Source of the DNA: Tubulanus polymorphus | Taxonomy: Eukaryota > Nemertea > Palaeonemertea > Tubulaniformes > Tubulanidae | NCBI RefSeq assembly: GCF_964204645.1 | Contig: NC_134028.1 | Span: 3,136,501 to 3,200,500, forward strand | Length of the DNA: 64,000 nucleotides | Reading direction: 5' to 3' | The notes under the pieces: model-generated | The model's input: only the letters and a program-made list of their open reading frames with translations | Databases searched by the model: none | What the model was told of the DNA's origin: nothing | Made by a program: the position numbers and the translations under genes | In this document: piece after piece, positions 1 through 13,459 of the stretch | Numbering within the stretch: position 1 is the first letter of the stretch | Layout of the letters: every line of letters begins with the position of its first letter

Positions 1-138
1 GCCACTTTTATTTGTCTTACTTTTTCCCTGACTTTTCCCTGACTTGATCTGTTAAGAACACAATCAAGAACATAAGACACAGACAGAAACTTTTTTATTT
101 TAGGTGATCTAGCTATTCCCTGACTTGTGGCCACCCTG
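1..138. mobile_element. Right part of a short repeat ending in GTGGCCACCCTG
   Basis: The window opens inside an element with repeated CCCTGACTT phrases and ends at 138 with GTGGCCACCCTG. The same vocabulary and the same terminus occur in the complete copy at 19970-20192, which begins with CAGGGTGGCC. The left end of this copy lies outside the window. Seen: shared terminus and internal phrases. Inferred: a non-autonomous inverted-terminal element (MITE). Confidence 0.6.
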
Positions 139-1529
139 TAATGCTACACTGATATTTTGGATCCAAACAGTGATCTGGGCTGATACAAAGCCACAACTCA
201 ATACAAGGGTCTGCCTAGTTGGCTCAGTGAGGTCTTCATTTCATTTGACCCTAAATCTGAGGTCATTTATAGTAACTTCACGTATATAACAGCGTTTCAG
301 ATGAGACACTCGTCATCAAATGACAATAGGTTACACTTCAAGCTGTGATGAAGCGAATAAGGGTAAATACAACTAGAGATGAATCTGTCACACTTAATAT
401 AGCGCGACGGACTAATAACATCCAAAATACAAACAGTAGGGGGTGACACATGTTACACATAATCAATACGCATTGAAACTAGAAGACCTTAATCTCTTAA
501 TGTTTTAAGGACTAATGGCTTAGAGAGGCATTTGAGTGCACGAACCATGACATATCTATTTATTCATTGAGATCCAGGCCTTACACATTATACGCAGGTT
601 ATGTAAAAACAACAATCCTCGAGACAAACCCATTTCCGACTAATTCATAAAAAAATTAATCTAGTATTTTGTACTCCATGCATACAACGTAACCATTTCT
701 CGATATGAAAAATTATTCGAGCCAATTAACGAACTACGACTGAAATTAATTGGAAACAAACTTGGAGCCGAAATGCATCAGACTCGCGATAACCTTTACT
801 ATCAACTGTCACAACGCAGAATGTATAACAATGTTTGAATGTATAATCTAATATATACTGTAACGAGGATAATTCAATTAATTTGGCCTCGTAAAAATTA
901 GATTTTCAATTATGACGCCAATAAGTGAACCACTATACACACTATAACATATAAACCATCCAATTCTCAGGGAATATTCATGTTGAAGAAATGGGAAATA
1001 GTCTTCTGCACTAAAAACATTATTCTAAATTCATAATTCTGCTGGGAATGTTTCATTTTGTCCAAACAAAAATTGATCTTTCATAATCATGAGCCTTTTC
1101 TTTGTTAATTCAATGAGGCTCAGATAATTATAATGCGTCCTGTTCCTTTTTCAAAATTTTCATTCTATGTTTCTTAGTAAAATATTGATAAAATGGATAT
1201 AAAACAGGGTAATTATGACAATGGCGCGAGTATGGAACTATTACAGTATGAATTATAGGATGTACCGTTAAGTGCTCTCAACATGATGTTTCGTTACTAG
1301 ATTTTTTTCTACCTATCTCGTCGAGTTTGTCGTCGTCCACTTCATCGGTGCAAATAAAGTGCTTCAGTTCTTTTTTCCACGTGTACATGAGTTTTTGACA
1401 TTGTGTATAAAAACGTAAGGTAAAACACGACCGAATTCAATAATAACGCGTTACATTCTCTAGGTATAAACTTCTCGTATATCTATACAAGTCAACGCAC
1501 CTGAGACTGTACAGTGATTTAGAACACGT
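139..1529. other. Intergenic, no gene seen
   Basis: AT-rich sequence with stops in all frames. There is a tRNA A-box-like string near 212-230, but no matching B box or cloverleaf. I see no gene here. Confidence 0.6.
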
Positions 1530-1609
1530 ACGGGACGCCCCTGCACAACACGGGACGCCTGTGCTCAACACAGGATGCCCGTGCTCAACACGGGACGCCC
1601 GCGCACAAC
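1530..1609. repeat. 20-bp minisatellite, four tandem units
   Basis: Four consecutive 20-bp units start at 1530, 1550, 1570 and 1590. Each is a variant of ACGGGACGCCCGTGCTCAAC, with a few substitutions per unit. It is GC-rich within AT-rich surroundings. Confidence 0.9.
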
Positions 1610-2180
1610 ACGCTAACTTCTAATTACCATGTAAAGACATTAATAAATTAGACATCGTACTGCTCATATCACCCCTATATAACACTAGTACTTTACTCTC
1701 TCCGACAATGAATCACCATCCTTTTAGAAGTTTCAGGCGGGGTACATGATCGCGACTGATACAGTACATCACCGGATCATGGTGGCCAAGTGATGCATGG
1801 CAGATTAGGTAAACGAACAGCTAGTTTCATGTATGATAGAAAATTTGTCCCGCCGGACAATTCAAAGATGGCACTGGTTCAGCTGAATGTCTTTACTATA
1901 CGAATACAGTGTTCACATCAGAAGCCAGCCACATCTATCTTCCTACTTGGTCTCGCATTACTATATTGAATCTTTCTTCCTCTTTCTTTGCAGACACATT
2001 ATTCAGTAATCATTTATTCAGTTCACATGATCGATTAGTAATAAACGTCAACCAAATGGAGAGCAAACCGGACATGATGAAAAGCGCCAGGAAACCGCAC
2101 GTTTAGATGTGAATGGTTGAAAAATTGACGCTAAGTACACACGAGATCGGTCATTAATACGAGGTCTAAAACAATTCTGT
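1610..2180. other. Intergenic, no gene seen
   Basis: A short plus-strand reading frame at 1909-2106 lacks support from splice signals or recognisable protein sequence. Nothing else is seen. Confidence 0.5.
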
Positions 2181-2452
2181 TCACGGTGTTGAGAGGTTGA
2201 GTTGTGGTTTAAACCAACAGTCAATCCCGGGTCTCATCAAATCCGCTTTGAATCCTTCCCGGTGAATGCGAGTTCTTTCCATGACATCGGAAAGATTCCA
2301 GACATCTTCACCGATAATAACAGGATGGAGTTTATGGTTTACGAGTTCCATATAGATTGATACATGTACCTGCTGATCGGCACGATAATACGAGTAACCT
2401 TCAGAATACTGAGTTATAAGTACTCCTACAACATTAAATACATGATATACAT
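2181..2452 (-). CDS. Possible terminal exon of an unrecognised gene
   Basis: A minus-strand open frame of about 90 codons ends in TGA at 2181. It follows a plausible acceptor (CGCGCAG) just above 2452. An alternative acceptor, TTTTTAG, lies about 40 bases further upstream. The peptide has a protein-like composition, including YYRADQQVHVSIYMELVNHK and a hydrophilic tail ending QLNLSTP. I do not recognise the family. The frame has no usable ATG at its 5' end, so it would have to be a downstream exon, but no partner exon was found above 2500. It could also be a chance frame. Confidence 0.35.
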
Positions 2453-2654
2453 CTGCGCGCGATAATAAACCTTGCGTAATTAATAAGTGTTCCGCTAAAA
2501 ACAACGTTTAATGTAACTGTAATTCATTGTTATAACATATGTATAGAGTTATTAGATGATATTATAGGATTACGGGGCAAGCCTGGGTGTGAAATCTCAT
2601 TAATCAAGTCACTAGTCAATTAGTTGGGGTAATTTGCAACGAACGCCGCGCGCA

Positions 2655-2934
2655 AGAGAGAGAGAGGGAGGGAGGGAGGGAGAGAGAGAGAGAGGGAGGG
2701 AGGGAGAGAGGGAGAGAGGGAGAGAGGGAGAGAGGGAGAGAGGGAGAGAGGGAGAGAGGGAGAGAGGGAGAGAGGGAGAGAGGGAGAGAGGGAGAGAGGG
2801 AGAGAGGGAGAGAGGGAGAGGGAGAGAGGGAGAGAGGGAGAGAGGGAGAGAGGGAGAGGAGAGAGGGAGAGGGAGAGAGGGAGAGAGGGAGAGGGAGAGA
2901 GGGAGAGAGGGAGAGAGGGAGAGAGGGAGAGAGA
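2655..2934. repeat. GA-rich minisatellite (GAGAGGGA units)
   Basis: About 280 bases of purine-only sequence, largely GAGAGGGA octamers with occasional 6-base or shorter variants. The long open frames it creates on both strands, encoding Arg/Glu/Gly or Leu/Ser/Pro repeats, come from the repeat and are not genes. Confidence 0.97.
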
Positions 2935-5900
2935 GTAGCGAAAATGAGCCGCATAAATCAAACAATAATCACACGTATTTTATTCAAATTGATCTAACCT
3001 GCGATATTTTTTCTCTCGTTTTGGTGAGATGTCGGTGCTACGTTGTGTTTCTCGCCAGACTGTGAAAGATCCTCGGAGAAAACCAAAATATCTTATCGGT
3101 CGATAATATGACAGGAGTCAGATTGATGATCTCGGGAATTTTCAAATTTTTCCCCTCTTTACAATTGGCTTTCACATCTTTCAGAACAAAATACCAGGAT
3201 TTCTATATCGCGAAGCACATCAAACATGTAATAAACCAGGATGTTTTTACACGATTTTTCCAGATTGATTACATTTTTTTCACATAGTTTTCAGTTACGT
3301 TTGACCCAATATTTTAACCCTAGAGTAAAATATCAACCAATATTGAGAGGAACTGTAGAACTGAACTGAATTCATAGATATTTGCATACATTAACCAAGT
3401 CTTGATTGAACGCAGTTGGTTTCAGACGAATCAACCTATATTTGCTCCGTCCAATTTTCTTCAATAATGAACTTTCTGTCTCCTTTGTCAAATTATAAAT
3501 ACGCGCTTCATTTATCAATCACAACTGCGTATTAACTACTAACTGATTAATGAACTCGACAGCGTGAATATACCGAAACAAAGTCGACTCCTGAGGGATC
3601 AGTACTCAACTCGCTGTTGCATGAAAAAAACCAAGCACTGCAAGCAATGAATAGACAAATACAGTATAATCCTCTTTACTGACGTTCTGTATCAGATATG
3701 AACAATAAACAATTACTAATAAACCAAGATTTGAGATAATTAAATATTTCATCGCATGATTCGATAGACTGCACCTCTTTCGCCTAATAAGGTCAGTCCA
3801 CAGACTAATTCAAGGTCTTAATACACTAATTATATATAATCCTGTTAAACTGTTGATTTTACAGATTTCGAAGCAGCCAAAACGGGTTTAATTGTTAATC
3901 AGTTTAAACACGAACATTTCCACTGAGGGTCTGGGATCAGTGCACTTCAGCACTTCCCAGCCAACTGTTAATAACTCGTACAGTCATTTTTTCTGAATTC
4001 TGAATTTCCTCAAACGGAGACCGCTCAACCGGGATTTTTTTCTTAAACGCCGAACGGGCATATCGCGGAACGGGCGTCGTCGTCGTCTTATACATTAGTA
4101 AGCTCAGCTCGAGGCGTAAACACTAAAAGATTTATATGTTCCATTGTTATTCGGAATTAGAGTTAGCTGAAACATGAGGCTGTATTTCAATGAACGCATC
4201 AACGAAGGTAAGAGTTTTCTATATTTGGCTTTAACTGATTATTTGTCTAATGAGGGATAAAATTGGCTTTTGATGATATCAATTGCTTTGAATAATTGAT
4301 ATCAGGTATGATAAGATGGATAATATGCATATTTCATCGGCGTCCAAACACAAGTAATATCATGGCTATGAAGTACGGAAGCTCCAAATAATTAAACATC
4401 TATCGTGGAAATAACAAAATTAATCCTAAAGATAAAAGCTATAATTACGGAAACGTTTTTGGCCAAATGTTTAACGCGGGTCGTTGCCCGCATGACATGG
4501 ACCAGATTTTGCCCTATCAAAACATTTTTGCCAAATTTTGTTCAAATCATTCTTGTGAATGTTAACTGGTTCATTTTATGAAAGAATTTTTAGTAACGAG
4601 TTACATGTGAACGCACCCTTTAATTAAGCGCAAACTTAATTTGACTCGGTCTGGTATGGGCCAGTTTGACCAGGGCCAAATCATCATATAAGTGTCACCT
4701 TATATACTTCTGAAACATATTCATAATATGAATAAAAGTTTCTAATTCATCTCAAGTGAATTGATTAAACTATAACTGTTATCTTCACGTGGGGTCGGTG
4801 GTTGGTTTGATCTAGCGACAATGATCGAAAAGTTTCATCAAACAATTAACAGATGTTCGTTTGGCCAATTATCGTTACAGCTCGAAACCTGAACAACTAA
4901 CGAGTAAACATCGCACTCATTCATAACTGTAACCACAAACAGCCCGACCCTGTCTCTCTCTCTCCAGCCGGGCGTATACATGTGTGGAATACGGCCATAT
5001 GAGACCCGTATTGACAGAGGAACTAAACTACGGAAATATAGGCAAATATAAGTAAATGCGCAGTGGCGGTAGCCTCACTCAGAACAGATGGCAAATATTT
5101 GCTCAGGAAAATTCGCACAAGAACCGCGCAGTTCGTACTCGGGTCTAAACCGTGACCTGTAATAGCAGTGATTTCTGTTATATTAATTAAATAATCCATA
5201 TTCGTTTTCTGCAATAATCTGACGAGTCCGATTAAAGGACCCGCAGTACGCGATTCTATACTCAAAATAGACCAACTTGAAATTTCAGAATTTAGACGCC
5301 TACTCTGTTTCTACTGCTGCCCAAAATGAATACTATTGCGATCATCGCGTCTTATATTGCGTAGGTTGATAAATCATCTTAAATGGGCCTGAGCTAAAAC
5401 GATATATATCGCCTGGACTTTCCCATAGAAACTGAAAACCTTAATAACGCGTAAATAAAGAGAATCCACAAAACTGAATGAACGCTAACGCCAGAGTTTG
5501 CTAAATTCAAACTGACAGAAAGTGTGTACACATTGACAGTGACAATTCATTTGAAAGAATCAACCATCAATGTGTTGACAAGTACCTTTACGATGACATG
5601 ATGGGCTAAATCATATTGGAATACTGCGCTGAAGAACTGTTACCTCCATATTGGACAAAATACGCACTTTAGATATTAGTTCGTCGTAGGCGTCTGGTTT
5701 TAGAGAGGCATTGTTTAACTGTTTGGCGACAGACTTATAATAAAAACAAGTCTATTAAGTGAGGTTAAACTAGGAGAGATGAAGGATCGATCGACCAAAC
5801 CATGGATGTATAAACTTTATAACCTTCCCTGATCAAACTCAACATATTCATAATAGTTTAATAAGGTCTGTTCTAAAATTTTGAAAGCTCGGCCTAAATT

Positions 5901-8750
5901 GACCCGTATCGACAAGTTTCTTCGCTACTGTGAATGTCTGGTCCATTCAAATTGGACAGGGCTAAATTCAGAATGTTCAAAATCGGTGGGTATTGATTGA
6001 TCATTGAGGTTGGGTTTACATCTGCTCGTTGAGACTAAAAACACCTGCAATTCAATGATTCGATGAAAATATTAGGTTCTGTTTGAACAAGTGAATTGTG
6101 TTCATCGGGACAGCTGATAATCTGTATACAATATCACCTAATACGCTATCCAGTATCCAACAGTCAAACTGTGAAAACAAAAATAACCATATACATCATC
6201 TACACGTGGCTAACCTTCAGTATGCTAATCATTTTCGAGTTCTTGCTCATCAAAAGCACACTCGTCTGAAATATCGTCTGACAAGGTCAAAACTCAGACA
6301 ACGCTTTGTAGCGACACTCTTATGTTTCAGTTGTTTGTGATGATGTGACAGTGGGTTGAGATCGTATCAAAAATGTACGGCCGAAAACCTAGTCGCGATT
6401 GCCGATGATGAGGACTTCGGCTTGTCAGATTAGTGCTAGCCAAGAATATCTGTATCTGTCGGTATCGCAGATTTTCTGGCAGAATCCTAACCGTCTTAAA
6501 GAAAAGGACGAAAATCCTATAATATGCAGATTACTTACACCGCATGCCAGCTCAAATTATACACAGCATGGCCCGGTATATGGATACAGGGTAGCTTATC
6601 AGCTTTGATACCGCGAATCAGTTTGTCAGATGAATAATATCAGCGTTGTTGAATTCGCAGCAACACGGAGAAAATACAAAAATCGAGCAGGGATTTTAGA
6701 TATATCGAAAAATATACAAAGGATAAATGAAAATTGAGTGACCAAGACAGATCAGTAATATAGAAACTAATATCTCGTAAGATAATGTAAAATAAATTGA
6801 GGCAAATATACGAGCTATGGTTATATATAAATCAACGGCAAGTTTATTACATGTTTGATGCGCTTTGGGATCGTAGTTCGACGTCTTCATTCAAAACTTC
6901 CCGAGAACTTCATATTTACACAACCACAGCACATTCTGATAGATTCGTTTCTTGACCACGAGAGGGCCATCAATTCGAGAGGGCCATCAATTCTACGCCA
7001 ACTTCACAGTGTTTATGTGTGTAATCTGGACCGCGAATGAAAACGGCTGAATATAACTGCTCCCAGCTGATCGATGAAAATAAAAAAAAAACCTCTTGAT
7101 TAATGCAGAAATCTGTATCCACGCCGCAGAAAAAAAATGAACATGTGATTCTGGTTAAGATGTTCTTTCGTTCAGCTAGTACAATGAGAGTAGCAAATGT
7201 GGTCGATGATTTCCTTCGATGTATATTGATGGAAATTGCCAAATTTGAGGCCAGTTAAAACTTGATCTGTAACTGAAGCATTGAAGCCGCCACAAAGATC
7301 GATTCCCGTGAAAATTGGCCGGCAAAAACATCCCAAAAATTCATTAGTGACTTAACGCGTTGAGAAAAATGTGGCATTTAAATCATTTTACCATTTTGCG
7401 TTGTCTCGAAGGAATCAAACTCGTGATCCCGAAAATACCATCTTAGCCAATTACGCGGAAACACTTGAACATTTTTCGACAAACGAATTTTGTTGCCGAG
7501 CAACACGTCATAATCATCATCCATTATTGCAACGGGACAACAATGCGAGCGTGCTCTCGGCGAGCTGCAACTCGGCGCTCGCGGAATCAGACGCATACCT
7601 GACTTAAAAGAGCCCGTATAAATCTCCATCACTAGAATGAGCGGGTTTAATCAAATCAAAAGCTAATCAAGAGAAAGCTAACTGCCTCTCTGCAGGCAAA
7701 CTGTAAGAAATCTCAATGTCCTCAGACAATTGAGGTTGAAACAAATATCTAATTCAATTTCGATTATCGCGGATGGCAGGCTGTAGATTCCAGACAGAAA
7801 TTAACTCGCAGTAATGTGGACCTGGATTCTGTTTTAAGCCTGTTAACTTCGTGGGGTTCATTTTTACCGTTAGATTTGAATACGGAACCAAATACAATTA
7901 ACTCATTTCACTTTCATCCATTCAAACAGTTCGAAAAGTCATGAAAACTAGCCTGAATTTGACAATCGCGCTTCTACAATGTTTGCAAAGCTTCGATAAT
8001 TTGCTATAATTATCTGTCAATGACAGAAGATTAATGGCTGCAAATTATCAATAGTACGAAACGCTAAATTTTCAATTTGACCAATGCTGTGATTTGGTTC
8101 ACACCTCTGTGTATCGACACTGAAGCATTAATCATACATAAATACTAGATAAACATCGACGTAAATGGACAATTTCAGCACAAACACGATTCAAATAAAG
8201 ATTAATGGCTTCAATTCCAAATCATTTCCGACACGTGTATAGTTGGGCCATTCCAATTTGAATATTTATAAACTACGACGTGAAAATCTCTTCCACAGCG
8301 GCTGATTGTTGAAGGCCTACTTTCGAAGGTCTTGTGACTGACACATTTATGGGCATTTTTTATCAGTGAAAAGCCATATTTGAAGGCGTATCAGCAAATA
8401 AGGTATCAGTGGACGGTGAGAGGTATTTTACAGAATTTCCCAGTAGAAAACGTTTCCTAAATGCTATCAATAATGCAAGCGACGTTTATAAGATTCCATA
8501 TGATAAAGCAGTTAACAGTTAAGAGTTCATTTAGAAAAGGGACTAGTACAAGACCCACCAGGAACCTTGGATCGACTGCAGCATCACACGAAAAACTGAC
8601 GATTTTTAAAAGCGATTAAAATAAGATTGACAACTTCTTCATACACGTATAGGGGATTAAAATTCATCATTATACCACCATTGGTGACGGTTTGCGCGCA
8701 TGTGTGAGTGTATGTAAGTGAAAGTATTAACATATGAATATAGAGTTAAA
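2935..8750. other. Long intergenic stretch, no confident gene
   Basis: AT-rich DNA with scattered short frames. Two possible exons were noted without partners. One is plus 4173-4207, ATG plus 11 codons followed by GTAAGAG. The other is a minus-strand 80-codon frame at 5023-5265. A tRNA-like remnant lies near 7405-7470 on the minus strand. I would not call any of them a gene from sequence alone. Confidence 0.5.
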
Positions 8751-8759
8751 ACACACGAC

Positions 8760-9193
8760 CACGCGACGCGACGACACGCTATAGAGCGCGAGAGAGAGAG
8801 AGAGAGGACGATCAGTTGAATACCAGCATTAACGGTGAATGGTCAGACACTCTCTCCTCCTAGCGTCGTCGTTCGTTATCCATTCACACAGCCGCGACGA
8901 CTTCTTCAACGAAATATCAGAAACTAACAACAACAGAGGCAAATATCGTAAACCAGACGTCGGTTTAATTATTAACGCGTTAACTCTGATTGGTCGATTG
9001 AGTCTCACCGATCAGGTGGGTTAACGAGAGACACACACACACTGGTTTATTAACTCTCAGCTCGTTAGGACCGTCGTTACGATCATGTGTATTTCATCGG
9101 TGAAATATCATCGTTCTTATTCGATGTCGCAAAAAAATGATTTAATCATGGATTATTCGATATCGATTTGAATTCGTCGAATGAATAATTCAG
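8760..9193 (+). promoter_or_regulatory. Possible non-coding first exon of the gene at 12347
   Basis: A GA dinucleotide run near 8789-8806 is followed by sequence ending in CAG at 9193, next to a consensus donor GTGAGT (9194-9199). The coding exon at 12337 begins at a good acceptor with only ten bases before its ATG, so an upstream non-coding exon must exist. This is the best candidate I can see. The link is inferred only from splice signals and order. Confidence 0.3.
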
Positions 9194-9443
9194 GTGAGTA
9201 GGAAACTACAGAACTGTTATCAGGACGACTGATTTCTGTCTACTATTCTAGAAAATGATATATTTATTCCTTTTCATCTTTTTCATCCCGATCAATAATG
9301 GATTGTTTAATTCAGCATCCACTGATTAGTAAGCTTTCGTGGACATTTTCCTAATCAATTCAAAAGGAAACATCAGGGACGGTTGCATTATTGCATTGAA
9401 GGTAGCTTTGAGGAAATTTATAGTAGACTGGACTCATGGGATC

Positions 9444-9459
9444 GGGGGGGGGGGGGGGG
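9444..9459. repeat. Poly-G tract, 16 bases
   Basis: Uninterrupted run of G on the plus strand. Similar tracts occur at 16351-16364 and 32727-32741. Confidence 0.95.
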
Positions 9460-12336
9460 TTGCTGGCAGCGATGCTAATAAGAGTTTGAATGACCAGGGA
9501 TTCGGGATCCTAACTGAATGGACCGACGCTATCGAATACGCTGAAGGCGATACCATCTTACGATAATGTTGTCCCTTTCGGCGTAAAAAAGAAAAACATC
9601 AATGACATTCATCTAAACGATGAAGTTTCAATGGGACGTGGACTCGGGCGATCATAAAACCTGGATAATACTTCTTATATTACACCCATAGGGAATATAG
9701 CTAAAGGCTGTATAAACTTGACAACAAAATTACTTCGGCAAATATCACAATCGGCGGCGACGACGACCGACCGCCGGCGACAAAGACTCATTGCTGCGAT
9801 GTGAAAAATTAGCTGAGAATTGGTTATTCTAGTAGCTTATTTTTCTGTCATAATGCGACTTATATCGTGCGATTGATAGTGATCACCGACATGGAAGTGA
9901 GAAGGTTGTCCAGCTGTCGGCTTTACGAAAAATGACCAGTTAACAATCATCGAGTTGATTACCGGTTGCTCGTAGTTCGAATTACAGTTTGTTTTGTCGC
10001 TGGACCGATCTCGCTGGTCATTTGTTATTCCTTATTGTCGACGCAAACTGAAGACAGGTTTCATCGTCAATGGTCGATTGAGTATGTAGAAAAATGGCTA
10101 AAAAGCGCAAAATTTACGGAAAAAAAGTCCATTCTTTGATCGTAATCGCCGTCGGTCAGGCAGAAAATTCATGTTTTATAAAAATGACCTTTCAATCGAA
10201 TAAAAATCAATCTTAATTTAATCTCGCGTGAAAAAATCCGGGCTCGAAAAAATATGAAAACAAGCTTTGAATATCGCTTTGAATTACGGCTAATTAAATG
10301 CATGTCGCGATTGTTAAGTGGGCATGCCGTTCATTTGAGAATAGGGACGAATTTCACTGAAAAACCCCACAGGAAATTAGCCGGCAATATTGTTTGACAC
10401 ATTCGCGTACGGCTTCTGCAGGAATGTAATAACAGTCAGCAGAAGCGTGCTATAGGACGGGTTTAAATTATTAATGAGCTAAGCCTGCCGCAGCCAGTGA
10501 GGTTTCATGCAGGTTTTCACATCAAGGACTTGTGTATTGTTCATTGATTCATAGTATATACAGAGAACTTGCACAATCTGATGACAATCGGACAACTGAG
10601 TGACACTGAAAAACTAGTTCTTCACAGTTCAAAAACTTAGCTTAATCATTTATAATTACATACTTCTATATCGGAGTAAAGTTTAAATGTGTAAACCTAT
10701 TTTACCAAATATAGACATTGAGTTAGAAAAGTAGCCTAAGTTCCTAATGATGGCTATATACAGCTTTGGTGGGGGTGAGAAATCTTCTTTTCTTTAAGAG
10801 CTTTAATCTTTAATCTTTATGGACATTTGAAGTCCAACAGGGAACTCAATTCTCAAGAGATTCAATTTCAATTTCGTGATGAATGACGAATTCGATCAGT
10901 TGGGTGTCAAAATTCGCTTCATTATTTACTATTCTTCAAACATGGCTCCAACAATTAGCGTATTTTCTAACGCTTTGTCAGTTTCGCAGTTAGGTGTTCG
11001 AATTCCTATCATTCGGAAGCCGTTACAATGGCTAACTGTATTACAAACACCAAAGCAAGGACCAAACACGCCATCGTCCTACAGGTGAATAATTTGTCAC
11101 GGTATCACACCTAATCCCGCTAATAAACCCTCAATCCGCGGACGATGAATCGGTTTAGGTGAAAACCTAAATTTTCCCACACTTCGTCAATAAACAACGC
11201 ACAATACAATCGAGGCTTAAATGAAGTCAAAATTCTTTTTATCTTTTCATAAACGGTTTTTGTTGAAATTAGAATCCGATTCATTTTTGGTTTTATCGAG
11301 ATACATAAGATTGCGGCGAAGGTGTCTGACAGAATGACAAGCTGTGCGTAATATCTCTAAAAACGACTGATTGGAGCAGATGTAAATTCATAGATTGAGT
11401 ACCATTGATTGATTATTGATTGACTCTTGAGACCCACATATACCACACGTAGGTAGCGTACACCTGCCAAATAATGAATTATGAATCACATGCAACCATG
11501 GACTTCATTTTAGAGTCCATGGTGCAACCAAGGGCATGATAGAGTCATAAAATCTGTCGAACATTTTTGTTTGTCGTTATACGTTGAAAATTCTATGTAG
11601 TTCAAATGAAATGATTTGGCATAAAATATCACCTTCCAGTCTTTTGAAAATGTTTACTCAGATAATCTCGTTCCGATTGTTTCTTCAATCATTCAATAGA
11701 AAATATAACTATTTACAAATGCGATGAAAATTCAGACCCTTTACCAAATAGCCTAATTCACAAGCAACTGAGAAAGCAACTGCTGAAATGCTATTTAAAT
11801 TTGGTAACTATCGTAGTATAGAAAGTTACTACGTAAACAGATCTGGATGAATGAGATGAGGTTAAATGGTGGTCATCAGTCTCGAGTGAGGTCTTTTTCT
11901 ATTTAGAAAATTGAAAGAAACTATTTTGATGGAACATCAGAACTAAATCATAATATTTTGTTAGCATTCAACGATACAGGGAATATTTCCATTGAAAACA
12001 ATTGACATTTTGATGTGTTGGAAAGATACACATCTACACCTCATTAAACCTCCCATTCTCTGGGTCTATCTCGAGAATCAGGTTATCCCTATTTCTAGGC
12101 TAACTAGCCGCAACACTAGCGCGCATTCCATTCTCTTTGATTTGACAATAATTGTGGCAATTGAGAAGATATTTCGGACAATATTTTCACCTATGAAAGG
12201 GAGCATTTAAAATATAAGTCAAGAGAGACTCATATCAACTGTCAGCTATTTTCCGAGCTCTCCTGATATGTACGACAATGAATCCATATTATTGATGATC
12301 CATTATTTCATTATTTACGATTTCTATGTTTTACAG
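9460..12336. other. Non-coding stretch, probable intron of the 12347 gene
   Basis: No convincing exon is seen. If the donor at 9194 is used, all of this is intron 1 of the membrane-protein gene that starts at 12347. Confidence 0.4.
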
Positions 12337-12346
12337 CTGAAATGCG

Positions 12347-13459
12347 ATGATGTTGGTGAAACTGTTCTATCTCGGCGTGCTGATTCCATCAGTCGTGACC
12401 GTCCTGCTGTTCATCGGGTTTCTAATCTGCTGGTTCAAATGTGGCCTTCGCGAGCGGGTAGCTCGAAAATACGCCCGAAAAAATAACGGCATTGGCCGCG
12501 GCGCAGGAGGGCAGACGCAGAGACAAAAATCTACGAGCAGGAACAGCCACGAAATGAAACACATGAACCGCGCATTACCGAGTAAGGATTATTGGAATAA
12601 GGATCGAGTGCCTGCCGTTAGCGTGCCCGGACGCGCTCAAGGCAATGTGGATATTCTTTACGGATTTTACGGCGACAGCAACGCGAATAAAAAATATAAA
12701 CCCGGCGAGTATCCGTTATTGAACCGCGAATCGTGGAGATACATGTCGCAGAAATCCATTCAAACTTTCCGCGAAGATTTACGCAGGGAAAAAGTGCCGC
12801 GACCGCCGCAAACGAACGTTCACACGACGACGACGCCTATTCAACAACATCGGCGGCCGCATTATCAACACGCGAGGGAAAACAGCAGTTCGGCCGATTC
12901 AAATTACAGCGAGCGAAGCACGAAAAAATTAAACGGATCGACTTCGACTCTGGAAGACGCCGATAGTATTAGTACGGTTAGCGGATACCCGGATACTGTG
13001 ATAGACATCGCGAATAACGACGATCCGGTCGGATATTTCAATCGAAACTTCCACGAATCCGACCCGATAAAAAACTGCGCGACGAAGCGCGCGAGTCGCG
13101 AAAGCGAAATCGCGACAAATCAATTCGAGGAATCGCCGGCTTCGCATCGGTCGAGTTATAATAAACAAGATTCCGGAATCGATTCGTCGTCCATAACGAT
13201 CGACCTGTCTCCGTGCCAGTCGCGCAACGACCTGAGACCGGTCAGCGCCGCCGGTCGACAGCACCGGTCGACAAAGTCGCGGCGCGACTCGAATCGCAGC
13301 GACTCCAGCGAACAATACTGCGAATTCGTGCAGACCGATCGAAACGGACGCGAGGACGCGGTCACCAGCGGCGTCGATACGAGCTCAAAAAATACCGACA
13401 GAGATAAACATTATCTATCGATAATGCCGAATTTAAGAGCGCCGATTGTTAATGTGTGA
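12347..13459 (+). CDS. Single-pass membrane protein with long disordered cytoplasmic tail
   Basis: The whole 370-residue coding region lies in one exon that begins at an acceptor (TTTTACAG, ending 12336). The ATG is at 12347, with a second ATG immediately after. Residues 9-30 form one strong hydrophobic helix ending in CWFKCG. The basic stretch that follows (RERVARKYARK) suggests a cytoplasmic C-terminus by the positive-inside rule. The remaining 330 residues are hydrophilic and low in predicted structure, rich in Ser, Arg, Asn and Asp, with the acidic/serine runs STSTLEDADSISTV and DSGIDSSS. DSGIDS resembles a DSGxxS phosphodegron. The C-terminus IVNV fits a class II PDZ ligand. Both of these are inferences from short motifs. 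The coding region is richer in CG dinucleotides than its flanks, as in the other coding exons here. I do not recognise the family. No N-terminal signal peptide precedes the helix, so it would act as a signal anchor. Confidence 0.75.
   Translation: MMLVKLFYLGVLIPSVVTVLLFIGFLICWFKCGLRERVARKYARKNNGIGRGAGGQTQRQKSTSRNSHEMKHMNRALPSKDYWNKDRVPAVSVPGRAQGNVDILYGFYGDSNANKKYKPGEYPLLNRESWRYMSQKSIQTFREDLRREKVPRPPQTNVHTTTTPIQQHRRPHYQHARENSSSADSNYSERSTKKLNGSTSTLEDADSISTVSGYPDTVIDIANNDDPVGYFNRNFHESDPIKNCATKRASRESEIATNQFEESPASHRSSYNKQDSGIDSSSITIDLSPCQSRNDLRPVSAAGRQHRSTKSRRDSNRSDSSEQYCEFVQTDRNGREDAVTSGVDTSSKNTDRDKHYLSIMPNLRAPIVNV

Noticed and set aside
2612-3065. Four overlapping open frames of 112-143 codons
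   Set aside because: They are translations of the GAGAGGGA minisatellite; composition is pure repeat.
7405-7470. tRNA-like sequence on the minus strand with A-box and B-box-like strings
   Set aside because: Acceptor and T stems do not pair well; at most an old tRNA pseudogene or SINE fragment.
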